A program made the position numbers and the translations under genes. The notes beneath the pieces were generated by a model that searched no databases, was not told the DNA's origin, and saw only the letters and a list, made by a program, of their open reading frames with translations. Of a stretch of DNA of 64,000 nucleotides, positions 33,991 to 43,994 are shown in pieces; within the stretch, counting starts at the first letter, position 1, and every line of letters begins with the position of its first letter. The DNA is taken from positions 1 through 64,000 of the forward strand of contig CALNHX010003629.1 of NCBI GenBank assembly GCA_940337035.1, read 5' to 3'. Source of the stretch: Agriotes lineatus (taxonomy: Eukaryota > Arthropoda > Insecta > Coleoptera > Elateridae).

Positions 33991-34029
33991 ACTATAGCAA
34001 CGTCACACATATTCATGGTAGTCCGATTT

Positions 34030-34733
34030 CGATTTAGCAGTTAACACTAGTCAGTGCGAAAGACGTATGTCTGTGTCCGATTGTCCGTCACTGACATCAT
34101 TTACCTAAGTGCTATATTTCCCATTGCATAAATATACATTCTAATAAATTCCCATTACTTCAAAACTCTCAAAGCGGTTGAATGTAATAAGAATGTTACT
34201 CGTACAGGGTGATTCAGTTGTCGACAGCCAAATGCTGGGAGCGCATAGAACCTACTAAAATAAGAAAAAAGTTAATATAAACATGAGCCCGGAAATAGTT
34301 TCTAAGGGAGCTACAGCTCCCTGAAGGAACGATGAAAATATCGTTTTTAATCATTACCGCAAGAACCCATTTACTATAAAGTAACTCAATCAAATTTAGT
34401 ATACAATATAGTGCTAGAAAGTGCTACAATCGAAAAGTATCCAACCGAAATGATTTAAACCGGAGGCGTCCCAAATGTGTGGTGTCAGGTCACTTATATT
34501 TCATACCTATCTTTAAGATTTTTTGCCAATTTGAGTCCGGAATATGAATGTAGAACGTTATAAAATTTTAATAAAAAACCATAGGTACTTTTTAGTTTTT
34601 ATTGTAGAATTAACGGTTTTACAGAAAACTAGATTTAAACATTTTTCTGGTTGCAATTAAGTTCTTTTTATTACATATTCGAGTTGCAAATAGGTATTTG
34701 GGTTCTGTAGAGACAACCATTTTTTTTTAAATA
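34030..34733. repeat. Dispersed repeat, copy 2
   Basis: Second, uninterrupted copy of the repeat at 32757-33837, including TACAGGGTGATTCAGTTGTC near 34204 and TAAACCGGAGGCGTCCCAAA near 34457. Confidence 0.85.
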
Positions 34734-34735
34734 TA

Positions 34736-35406
34736 CAGTGTGTCCGAGGATTGAGTTCACATAAGGTGTAAATAATAAAAATAATGGACTTAGAAGCTGA
34801 TATTCTATGATTCGCTCCTGCTTGTTCTCAAACCAAGATTTTGAAAAAATCAATCAAATTAATTTCTAATCGATTTTTAAAAAAATAGCCAAGAGTAAAC
34901 TACCTTTGTTAGAAGGGATAGCAAAATAAAAGTATTAAGAAAAGTTGTTTAGAATTAAGAGTGATGTTAGACTTAATTTTCAGACAAATCGGCCTACTTT
35001 GATTTTTTATATTTTTTTTAATTTTTTATACTAACATAGCTTTTATCGTAGCTGTAGGAGGCACCCCATTATTTTTTTAACATCTTTGTTCATAAACCAC
35101 TTAGAGTGCCTCCTACAGCCACGGTAAAAGGCATGTTGGTATAAAAAACCAAAAAAATATTTAGAAAAAATCAAATTAGGCCGATTTGTCTGAAGATTGA
35201 GAGTCTGCCATTACTATTAATTATAAACAACCTTCCTTAATACTGTTTTTTGCTATCTTATCTAATAAAGGTGCCTAGTTTACTCTTGGCCATTATTTAA
35301 AATCTTAGTTTGAAAACAAGCAGGAGCGAATCATAGAATATCAGCTTCTAAGTCCAATATTTTTTATTATTTATACATTACGTGAACTCAATCCGCGGAC
35401 ACACTG
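34736..35406. mobile_element. 671-bp fold-back MITE (mariner-like ends, TA target)
   Basis: Ends CAGTGTGTCCG and CGGACACACTG, flanked by TA on both sides. Almost the whole element is an inverted repeat: GTGTAAATAATAAAAATAAT, TCTATGATTCGCTCCTGCTT, GCCAAGAGTAAAC and ATCGGCCTA all recur inverted in the right half, meeting at GTAGGAGGCAC/GTGCCTCCTAC around 35060-35110. No coding capacity. Confidence 0.92.
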
Positions 35407-35499
35407 TATATGGAGTTTACAAGGAACTGAATTGATAATTTGCTAATATAATTGGAGTCTAGACAATCCTCACTGTAGTCATCCTACATCATTTAAATG

Positions 35500-35960
35500 T
35501 TTGGACCGGCATTTAACCAAATTTTGGTCATGGCATCTTAATAAAGGCTGTCTAACTGCAAACTCATACCAAAGAGCATATAATGCTCTTTGCTCATACG
35601 TCGAAAATACGCTTCCTATTATGTTGGAAGAAAAGTTACGTAATAAGCGGGCAGAAATGTGGTTCCAACAAGATGGATCTCGGAGGTACACATTGCTGTT
35701 GCTGTGGATTGGTCGAGGAGAACATTTTGAGTGACCTCCACGCTCCCCTGACCTTCACCCCCTTAGAATTTTTCTTCTCTAGGTAACATGAAAAAGAAGG
35801 ATTATTGTACTGAACTGCCAACTCAGCAAGAGTTACTTCTGCGAATTCACGCTGCAGTAGAACTTCGCCAAAATCCAGAAATAATAAACCATAGGTCAAT
35901 TATCCGTCAATGTGAGGCGTGTATTGAAGCCGAAAGCGCACATTTTGATCATCTGTTGTA
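35500..35960 (+). pseudogene. Mariner-like transposase relic, C-terminal part
   Basis: Broken frames give YVENTLPIMLEEKLRNKRAE, MWFQQDGS (the second catalytic Asp block), DLTPLEFF (third block, shifted) and QCEACIEAESAHFDHLL before a stop near 35961. No ends could be paired. Same transposase family as the elements at 43995 and 57642. Confidence 0.75.
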
Positions 35961-36045
35961 AAATAAATACCATATTAGGGTAGAGACCCCAGTTTTGGCC
36001 ATCTTAAGCGATTTTCAATGTTTGCGCTTTCATAAATTATTATAG

Positions 36046-36306
36046 GTGCTGGGTGGTGTAACTTGAACAAGCGTCCACGTTCGATCAGCAGAGTTAAGCA
36101 ACGCTGTCTCTGTCAGAACTTGGATGGGAGTTCCACGGCTGCATCTCTCGGCGCCTCGTGGTACGGCTGTCACGGAAATAGTTGGTTCCGGCGGTCATAA
36201 CAACATCATGACTGTCGTTAGTGGGGTTGGAAGTCCCCATAAATGCACAGCGACGCCTATAATTGGCCTAACGGCTGTTGGCTGAGTGCGAAATAAATAA
36301 ATAAAT
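36046..36306 (+). mobile_element. 5S-rRNA-derived SINE
   Basis: The head aligns with 5S rRNA: CGATCAGCAGAGTTAAGCAA followed by CG and, ~15 nt later, GTCAGAACTTGGATGGGAG (5S: GTTAAGCAAC ... GTNAGTACTTGGATGGG), covering the internal Pol III promoter. A ~150-bp unrelated body follows, and the tail is AATAAATAAATAAATA. It is inserted near the left end of the pogo-like element. Confidence 0.85.
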
Positions 36307-36720
36307 ATATAATATATACTATAATTTAACTTCACAGCTGTGTGTTGTGTTCACTGTCTTCTTTGAAGTCTCTACTTTAATAGAGCATACTTGAAAAAAA
36401 GGATAGAATGATTGAATTTTTCTACAAAAATTGTAACATCATTTTATAACAATTTCGCTAGTTTTGGCCACATTTACCCCATTAGTGGCCAGCAATGGAT
36501 TTAGTTTTGGCCATGTTGCTAGATATCGTATGAAAAGGCAGACAATCCGTAAAAATACATTTATTTTTCGTCAAAATAGGTACCTACATGAAGAAACAAA
36601 ATAATATATAGATAGGTACTTACCTACCTAGCATTTCTATAAATAAAACTATAATAGTATAAAATCAAAATATTATCCTAGCTATGGTCGAATAATAAGA
36701 AAGCAGTTAAGCAGACTAAC

Positions 36721-37180
36721 TCAAAATAATTTTACTTCTTGGTATTTTTCCATTTCAGGGACCATAAATGCACCCCGTGTATTTTTTTCTCTTGGAATTC
36801 TAATAGCTTCCCTAATGTCTTTCATGTTATACAGAAGCTCGTCCGACCACTTCCAATCTCGCATTCCACTTTTAGTGATAGCAGACACCAAGAACTTTCC
36901 TTTGCTTTTTGTACGAGTTTTCCTGGGTAAAATCGGTCTTTATATTTTACAGCTACATAAACACCAGGCTGTAAGTCTTTATCGGATATGTTCTGTTTTT
37001 TTAAATGTTAATTTTTTCTTCTTCTTCGCTAAAATCTACATCTGCGCAGTCTCTTTTCTCTTCAGTTCGTTCTTTTTCCTTGCCCGTTTTTGTCGCTTAT
37101 TTTGCTTTCTTTTTTGTGGTGGTTTGCTTTCTAAACTTTTCTGCCTTTTCTTTTCTCTTTCTCTCTTTCTTTCTTCTTTG
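36721..37180 (-). pseudogene. C-terminal domain of pogo-like transposase
   Basis: Reads DLQPGVYVAVKYKDRFYPGK, then KGKFLVSAITKSGMRDWKW, DELLYNMKDIREAI and GAFMVPEMEKYQ to a TGA at 36721. Upstream is a Lys/Glu-rich basic stretch and DVDFSEEEEKINI, joined by a single frameshift at an A-run near 37005. I know this domain from the ends of insect pogo/CENP-B-like transposases. The function is inferred from that memory. Confidence 0.62.
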
Positions 37181-37479
37181 TTATCTAACAATTCTTGTTT
37201 TTCCTGTTTTTTTTCAGTTATGGCATATTTTAATTTTCAAAATATTAATTGTTGATTTGTTTTGAAGAACCTGCTTTTTACTTTCTTGGTTTCCAAAAGT
37301 TTGTTTCTCTATTTCTTGGTTTACTGTGTTTTTTCATTTAGTTTTGGTTTCGATTATCCACCACTTTTAATCTGTATTAGGTACCTCATCTCTTATTGCA
37401 AATTTTGCTTGAGTGACAATACGATTAGTAATATGCCCTAATTTATTTACTACCGCGTTATCACAGTTAGTTGCATTTT

Positions 37480-37750
37480 TTTGTATCATTTTTTCTATAT
37501 TATTCACCCCATCATTATTTTCAGCTTTAATGCTCTTTGGCATCATTTCGTCTGTATTGCTACCTCATCATTATTTTCAGTTCCATTGCTGTTTGGTATT
37601 ATTTCTTCAATATTGCTAATCCCATAATTATTTTTAGTTTCAATACCTTTTGTATCATTTCTTCTGTTATGCTTACCCAATCATTATTTTCAGTTTCTTT
37701 GCTTTTCGGTATCATTTCTTCTAGGTATATTGCTTATCATTTCATTATTT
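37480..37750. repeat. Degenerate ~70-bp repeats inside the pogo-like element
   Basis: CATTATTTTCAG...TTTGGTATCATTTCTTC-type segments recur about four times (near 37505, 37568, 37625, 37685). Read on the minus strand they give a low-complexity Ile/Asn/Glu-rich linker. Confidence 0.6.
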
Positions 37751-38667
37751 TCATGAAGAACAATTGATAAATCTCGAATATCGAATTCCGGAAATAGAAA
37801 GTCTATTGTCATTGTCGACTGCAACTGAACGGGAAAAATCTATAAACGCTAAAGTAAGTACCTAGCCCCATATATGAATTAAACTGGCCACTACTAAAAC
37901 AATTTGGTTTCGTTTTGGCCATGTAAGCGGCCACAACTAGGTTTTCGAAGAATGAGAATATTAGTAATTCCCATTTCATTTTAATGATCTGAACTTGAAA
38001 TTATCCCGCCAATTTTCTTATAGGTTACATTCTCGAATGTTTGATAACACAATGGTAATTAGCCAAAACATTTATCATGCCTATAAATTAACTTATCGCA
38101 AATTAACTTACCCCTGTTTCTTAGCAGTTTTGTTAAGAAAACGACACAAACAAGACCTGGTCATTAGCAAACTAGAACCACGGAACATAGCTCTGTTCCG
38201 TGCTACAACCATAATTTTAATTTTTACAACACTAGTTTGGCAGCATTGTAAGTGGTGTTAGAACAAGTTTAAAATTGAGCGGAAACAACTCTTAGCCGTG
38301 GATCGCTTACGACGTGTTTAGTTTGTGCATTTAAAGTTGGAAGTGGCCAAAACCAGGGTGATGGCCAAAACCGGGGTTTCTACCCTATATGTGGTTTTCA
38401 TTTTCTTCCTCAGCAAGCAAACTTCTACGGGTTCATGTTTATACAAACATTTTTCTCATTCCTCTCTGAAGGATCAAAAAGTTTGTACCGAACTCGAATA
38501 AGTAATAAACTAATAACAAACAAAAAAATAATCCCAACCAGAAAAATGTTTCAATTGAGTTTTCTGGAGAACTGTTATTCCGACAATAAAAAATTAAGAG
38601 TGTCATTTTCGTCTGTGTACTTTTTAATGTAGTTTCAGATTCCGGACACAAATTGATAAAAAACTTC

Positions 38668-39915
38668 TAGTCCAGTGAAATGGTGTTCAAAAAGAGCGAA
38701 TAGGGGAAAGTTTTGGTGGAGTTTTGATATTTGGTTCCTATACGTTTTTTGGGTCGCTGCACACGAATATCAGGTTTTACAACAAAAAGTTTGACCGGAA
38801 ACACGTTTTTTTAAGCAAAAACGGTGCAAAATACCGATTTTTTTAGTTTTTACAAATTTACCCTAAAGCTATCCATTTTTCGCAAATGTTGAACCTATAT
38901 GAATTGAAAAAAGATAAAATTTCTACATTTTATGTATACTTGAGGTTTTTTCTCCGACCTATCCTTCAGCCGCGGCAGCACCGCGAAGTTATAGTCCAGT
39001 CAAATGGTAGAAAATAGGGGAAAGTTTTGGTGGAGTTTTGATATTTAGTTCCTATACGTTTTTGGGTCGTTGCACACGAATATCAGGTTTGCCAACAAAA
39101 AGTTTGACCGGAAACACGTTTTTTTAAGCAAAAACCGATTTTTTTAGTTTTTCCAAATTTACCCTAAGGCTATCCATTTTTCGTAAATGTTGAACCTATA
39201 TGAAATGAAAGAAGATAAAATTTCTACATTTTATGTACTTGAGTTTTTTTTTCTTCGACCAATCGTTCAGCTACGAGAGCGCCGCGAAGTTATAGTTCAG
39301 TCAAACGTTAGAAAATAGGGGAAAGTTTTGGTGAAGTTTTGATATTTGGTTCATATACTTATGTTTTTTGGGTCGCTGTACACGAATATCAGGTTTTTCA
39401 ACAAAGATTTTGACTGGAAACATGTTTTTTAAGCAAAAACGGTGTAGAAAACGAGATATTTTTTAGTTTTTCTAAAATTACTCGAAAACTATCCAATTTC
39501 GTAAACGTTGAACCTATATGAAATAAGAGGATAAAATTTCCTACATTTTATGTACATCAGGTTCTTTTCTCCGATCAATCGTTCAGCCGCGAGAGCGCTG
39601 CGAAATTATAGTCCAATCAAATGGTAGAATTAAAGGAAAGTTTTGGAGTTTTGATATTTGGTTCCTATAGGTTTTTTGGGTCGCTGTACGCTAATATCAG
39701 GTTTGTCAACATTTCATTTATGAAGATTAATTTCATACCGTTTTTGATTTACGAAAAATGGATAGTTTTCGAGTTACTTTGAAATAAACTGGGATAATTC
39801 CCTTTTTTTTGCTTTTAACACCTAACTTCACGGCGCTCTCGCGGCTGAACCATTGATGGGAGAAAAAACCTCTAGTGCATAAAATGTAGGAAATGTTATC
39901 CTCTTTCATTTGAGG
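38668..39915. repeat. ~310-bp tandem repeat (3.5 units) ending in an inverted partial unit
   Basis: Units start near 38668, 38991, 39291 and 39608 with TAGTCCAGTCAAATGGTAGA-like text and share GGGGAAAGTTTTGG, GGTCGCTG(C/T)ACACGAATATCA and CATTTTATGTA. From about 39735 to 39910 the same motifs appear inverted (ACGAAAAATGGATAG, GGCGCTCTCGCGGCTGAAC, GCATAAAATGTAGG). No coding. Confidence 0.85.
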
Positions 39916-39916
39916 G

Positions 39917-40006
39917 CTTGACCTTAAACGTGTGCTTGACCTTAAACGTGTGCTTGACCTTGAACGTGGCCTTGAACTTGAACGTGGTCTTGGTCTTGAA
40001 CTCAAG
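39917..40006. repeat. 18-bp tandem repeat, five units
   Basis: CTTGACCTTAAACGTGTG repeated with substitutions (CTTGACCTTGAACGTGGC and similar) five times, directly after the inverted satellite unit. Confidence 0.9.
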
Positions 40007-40189
40007 GCCAAGTGGTGGGGGGTGGATTCAGGTCGGTCCACTCTACTCTACTTCAAACAAAATCTGTGGTCCACTTTTTATTAATTATACTGGTACTCCT
40101 GCTGGTCCTTCTGCGCGACCATTCTTCATACATTGTAAGGCATTTTAAACTCTTCTTGCATTATTTCTTCTTCTTCTTCCGACTCATTT

Positions 40190-41560
40190 AAATCATCGCA
40201 ATATTCTGTTTTCACTTTTTATAAATTGAGGTATATCTTCTCTCAGCGATTCTTCATAATGTGGCACCCAATTTTGTAAATTTATCATCTGCAATTCTGT
40301 CTGTTCTCATATTCCGTATTATTCTCCACGCTTCTCTCGATCTGGTTGATCCCATATATCTACCTAACTATTTCCTCTCATTTCTTCTGCCAGCTGGTGT
40401 TTTTGCTGTTATTACCTGCTGCTTAACTTGTCGACACATTTCTCTGAGTTCGTTCTCGAAGAGCTTTGTGCACAACTTGTGTTCCTTGCTTTATTGTGTT
40501 ATTGTGTATATCCAGTAGGAAATAGTACGGAATTCTGCTATCTCTGCACTTAACAGTAATTTGTAAAATAATCGAGTTGATTCATTGTTTAGACTTTCCA
40601 CATTAAATGTGGGAGTTTGTTTTAAAATTTGTTTTCCATATCTTTGTTACCAAGATGCTCTTACTCTATATGGAAACCAAATCTTTGTGCTTAATAAAAG
40701 ATAATTGGTTCTGCACTCTGCTCCTCGATATACTCATACGTCTTCCACTTTGATTTTAGAATCTTGTCTATCTATAACGTAATCAACTATCGATTTCAAT
40801 TGCCGGATGGGTTGTGTCCAAATATAAATATGATTTTTTTTATGTGGATAGAAGCCGTTCAATATTTTGAAAGATGTGTGCCGGCACGTCTCAATTAATT
40901 TCATGCCGTTGTCATTGACTCTGTTTTTGCCATAGTATTCAACTACTTTCTCATTTTTTTGTTTTCCATTTCCAGCATTCAAGTTTCCCAAAATCATAAT
41001 TTATTTTCTATGGCTTACCCCATCTATCACTTCAGTTAATTTTCTGTAGAAATAAGACATAATATTGTTATTTTCGTAGTTGGGCGGCGAATAAACCCCA
41101 GTGTAACAACTCATATCTCTTATAATAGTTATAATTAATATCCATCTTTATGATTGGTTCATCTATGTGTTCCTAACTCTTCACGATGGAAATTAGTCGT
41201 TTGTTAATTAATATTGAAACACCAGTTCTTTGATCTTTATCGACTCCATTATAGAAGTGCATGTGTCTTGTAATATTTCGCTGCCTCATCCTATTTTTTT
41301 GTCACCGTCAAGACTACTACTAAATTTTTTCTTTTTATTTCTTTTATGACTTCCATTTGTTTTGTGTCTATACCTCAGATATTCGATGTGCTCATGATCA
41401 ATGTTCTTTTTTGCTTGTGTAGTTGTTTCCTAATTGCTTCGTTCGGCTGTTTTTGATTAGGATTTTTAACATTTTTTGTTATCTAGACTGGGGTGTTGGC
41501 CCATTGCTACAACGCCCTACCACGAGGACTAGGTAATTTATTTTTAGGGTGTTCTTTCCT
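40190..41560 (-). pseudogene. LINE fragment with endonuclease half
   Basis: The minus strand carries broken endonuclease text: MILGNLNAGNGKQKN (40997), LNGFYPHKKNHIYIWTQP and SIVDYVIDRQDSKIKVEDV. Downstream lies SREAWRIIRNMRTDR, a linker seen between endonuclease and RT. RT itself is missing. Confidence 0.75.
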
Positions 41561-41569
41561 TAGCCTTTA

Positions 41570-42416
41570 ATGTACCAACAAGGCAACCCGCTGCAATATT
41601 TACTCTTTTTCGCTTCGATATGCTGTTGGGTTCCATTTCAGTTACTTCTTCCACCACTGGAACCGTTTCGACAGGTAGAAATAGTGCGGAGTGAAAACAC
41701 CTTGGCCCTTGAATACTCTAATAAGCGGGAGTTTGGAAAAAATCAAGAGTTCAGTCAAGAAGAACTAGTGGATAGAAAAGTTGAAAGAGAAGAGTTTATG
41801 TATGTATTTCTGGGCCTCCATATTTCAGAAGTTCTATATGGGAGTCTATATTAAGCCAACAAATGCTGGGCGTTTATCAACAGAGATGACGAGGTCTAAG
41901 CCGAAATTTAATTCTAATATTGACAATTCAAGTAACGGCGAAAGCCTCAAACATTATATAGTACCTATTTATTTTACTGGAAATAATTTAATATCTATAG
42001 TATATTTATATTACAATGTATATTGAATATCAGGACATCCTTTACATTTGTTCATGTAAAACTACTATGAATGTAGTTGCTTATGTTATGCCCATTTTTC
42101 CGCAGTCCACTGGATTGGTACTGAGCCGGGTGACCATTCAAAGTTGGGATAAAATTAACATTGCTCTCTTCTGAAAACTCTCTAGAAGTAGAGTAACAAG
42201 ACTACACACATAGCACAATGAATCCACCTTGAAACCTAAGTGCAGGTGAACTTATTTCACCCTCTACCCAAAAATCAAAAATGCTTTGTTCTCGTTGTCA
42301 ATTGCTTCAAGTCAGTTACAGCTTATGTCAAATCATTTGATTTTTGTATTTACTTATATTTTAACTAGCCTAATATTTCTCTCCTACATATTTTCATGGT
42401 GACTTAAATATTGTAG
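41570..42416. other. No assigned gene
   Basis: A plus-strand frame at 41570-41854 has no motif that I know. The rest is AT-rich without a recognisable repeat. Confidence 0.4.
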
Positions 42417-42566
42417 ATGAGACTTACAGAGACAAGAATAAAAATCTGTATAGTAACTTTACTGCTGTCACTAGCAGTTGTAATTGTTATAGTTGTATTC
42501 TTGATACCCGATAGGGTGCATTCTGAGGACGACCAGAGACCTGTAAAGAGCATCTTAATTATTTAA
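42417..42566 (+). CDS. Hypothetical 49-codon membrane-anchor frame, possible exon
   Basis: ATG follows directly on an acceptor-like ATTGTAG. The protein is a short basic N-terminus, one hydrophobic span (IVTLLLSLAVVIVIVVFLI) and an acidic tail (HSEDDQRP): a signal-anchor pattern. A second, similar frame lies at 42674. They could be alternative first exons of a neighbouring type II membrane protein or chance frames. I do not recognise the family. Confidence 0.3.
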   Translation: MRLTETRIKICIVTLLLSLAVVIVIVVFLIPDRVHSEDDQRPVKSILII

Positions 42567-42673
42567 TTATGTAACTAAAATCAAGACCAGGAATTTAGAA
42601 GAAAAACTCATGAAATTCAATGTGTATTGTTTGTGCAAGGTAAAATAACACCTGAAATGTAAACAAAATAAAA

Positions 42674-42856
42674 TTGAGCACTATATATTGCTGTTACAGG
42701 ATTTCTACTTTAATAAAATGTTTACTGTGTGGTATAATACTATTCCTACTTGCTGTTGGTGTGATAACGATCATATCGCTAATGAAAAGGAAGCACATAA
42801 AAGAAGTGGATAATGTGACGGTTCCAGCACTTCTAAGTAACCTATCCATCTTTTAA
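42674..42856 (+). CDS. Hypothetical membrane-anchor frame, possible exon
   Basis: After a TTACAG acceptor at 42695-42700 the frame reads ISTLIKCLLCGIILFLLAVG, VITIISLMKRKHIKEVDN and stops at 42854-42856. Layout (hydrophobic span, then basic/charged segment) resembles the frame at 42417. The first in-frame start codon upstream of the acceptor is not ATG in good context, so exon status is more likely than a full gene, if it is real at all. Confidence 0.28.
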   Translation: MSTIYCCYRISTLIKCLLCGIILFLLAVGVITIISLMKRKHIKEVDNVTVPALLSNLSIF

Positions 42857-42929
42857 TATTAATTAATAACTATTATTGTCCATATACTGCTGTAATAACA
42901 ATGTAACAATTATATATAAACAACAAAAA

Positions 42930-43570
42930 GTATGTCGTCGTCGATGTCATGTCATGGATTAGGCATAACTGTCTGTTCCAGCGCACATCGTCTTCGAGGG
43001 CATTCCTCATCTCTTCTTCCTGATTTGTAGCTATATGCTTGTCATGGAATTCCTCCTTCGTCCATCCTATTAAGGCGTTTGCAGTATTGATGTCTATATT
43101 TCTGTATTGTTGTTGTTAGCGGGGGGATGCTGAGTTCATTTCAAATGTCCTCATTTCTAATATGTGCACGATCGTCCAATTATAAACCCGCTTGTTGTTC
43201 AGATGTTAAAGCCTCTGTGATCTTCAGTCTGGTATTTATTATGCAGGAGTAGATTTTGTAAGCAGCGTCTGTCAGACTGGTGCCTCTGTAATTTTTGCAG
43301 AATGCTCAGTTTCCATTGTTAAATAGGAAGATTACTTTTATCTTCAACCATTCTGCAGCTATTTCGCATTCACTCCAACACATGTTGATTAAATGTGAGA
43401 GTTGTGGTTTTAGAAGAGTTTTCTGCATTTAAAAATTTGGCGTTTAATCACCTAGTCCGGTTGCTTTTGGTTTTCCATATTCTTGAGATCATATTCAAGT
43501 TTGTCTAAGTATATAGGGTTCTTGGGTCTACACTTGTTTTCTTCCTTGTCTTGAATTTGTTTCTAGTATA
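42930..43570 (-). pseudogene. LINE fragment with large internal deletion
   Basis: The minus strand reads CEIAAEWLKIKVIFLFNNGN and YRGTSLTDAAYKIYS (RT fingers), then jumps to the 3' block LNRMDEGGIPKQAY-like text followed by RRDEECPRRR. The RT palm is absent. Confidence 0.68.
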
Positions 43571-43582
43571 TCCATTCCTAAC

Positions 43583-43903
43583 ATGGTCTTGTTTCTAAAA
43601 GACCATGTTAGGAATGAAGACCTAAGACAAAGAACAGGAGTAAGTGATATCATTGAGCGAATATGTCAACTCAAGTGGAACTGGGCAGGTCACATAGCCC
43701 GGATGGAGAACAACAGGTGGACAAAGAGAATACTCGAATGGCGTCCCAGGTCAGATAAGCGCAGCAGAGGGAGACCACCTACCCGATGGACCGACGACAT
43801 CAAAAGAGTTACTAGTAACTGGATTCAGGCTGCACAAAATCGAACAAACTGGAAATCAATGAGGGAGACCTATGTTCAGCAGTGGACGCTAAGGGTTGGA
43901 TGA
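43583..43903 (+). pseudogene. LINE C-terminal domain fragment
   Basis: Encodes VRNEDLRQRTGVSDIIERIC, LKWNWAGHIARM, RSDKRSRGRPPTRWTDDIKR and QNRTNWKSMRETYVQQW, the conserved tail of RTE-like LINE ORF2. It is open for 107 codons but lacks all catalytic domains. Confidence 0.82.
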
Positions 43904-43994
43904 TGATATCCAAGTTTGGGTCATACAACAGTGTTTTGTAATATCTTGTTCAGGCCTCAGATTCTCAAACACGTATAAAACACAGATTATTGTA

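Larger units (their letters stand above)
35978..38385. mobile_element. Pogo-like DNA transposon, internally deleted, carrying a nested SINE
   Basis: Ends GGGTAGAGACCCCAGTTTTG (left) and, complemented, GGGTAGAAACCCCGGTTTTG (right), each flanked by TA. Further TTTTGGCCA(T/C) motifs recur inside both ends. A minus-strand reading frame at 36721-37180 encodes the C-terminal part of the transposase, but no DDE catalytic core is recognisable. A 5S-derived SINE sits near the left end. Confidence 0.82.

Noticed and set aside
36739..37265. Phe/Leu-rich plus-strand frames that look like membrane proteins
   Set aside because: They are the reverse of the Lys-rich minus-strand transposase linker and C-terminal domain.
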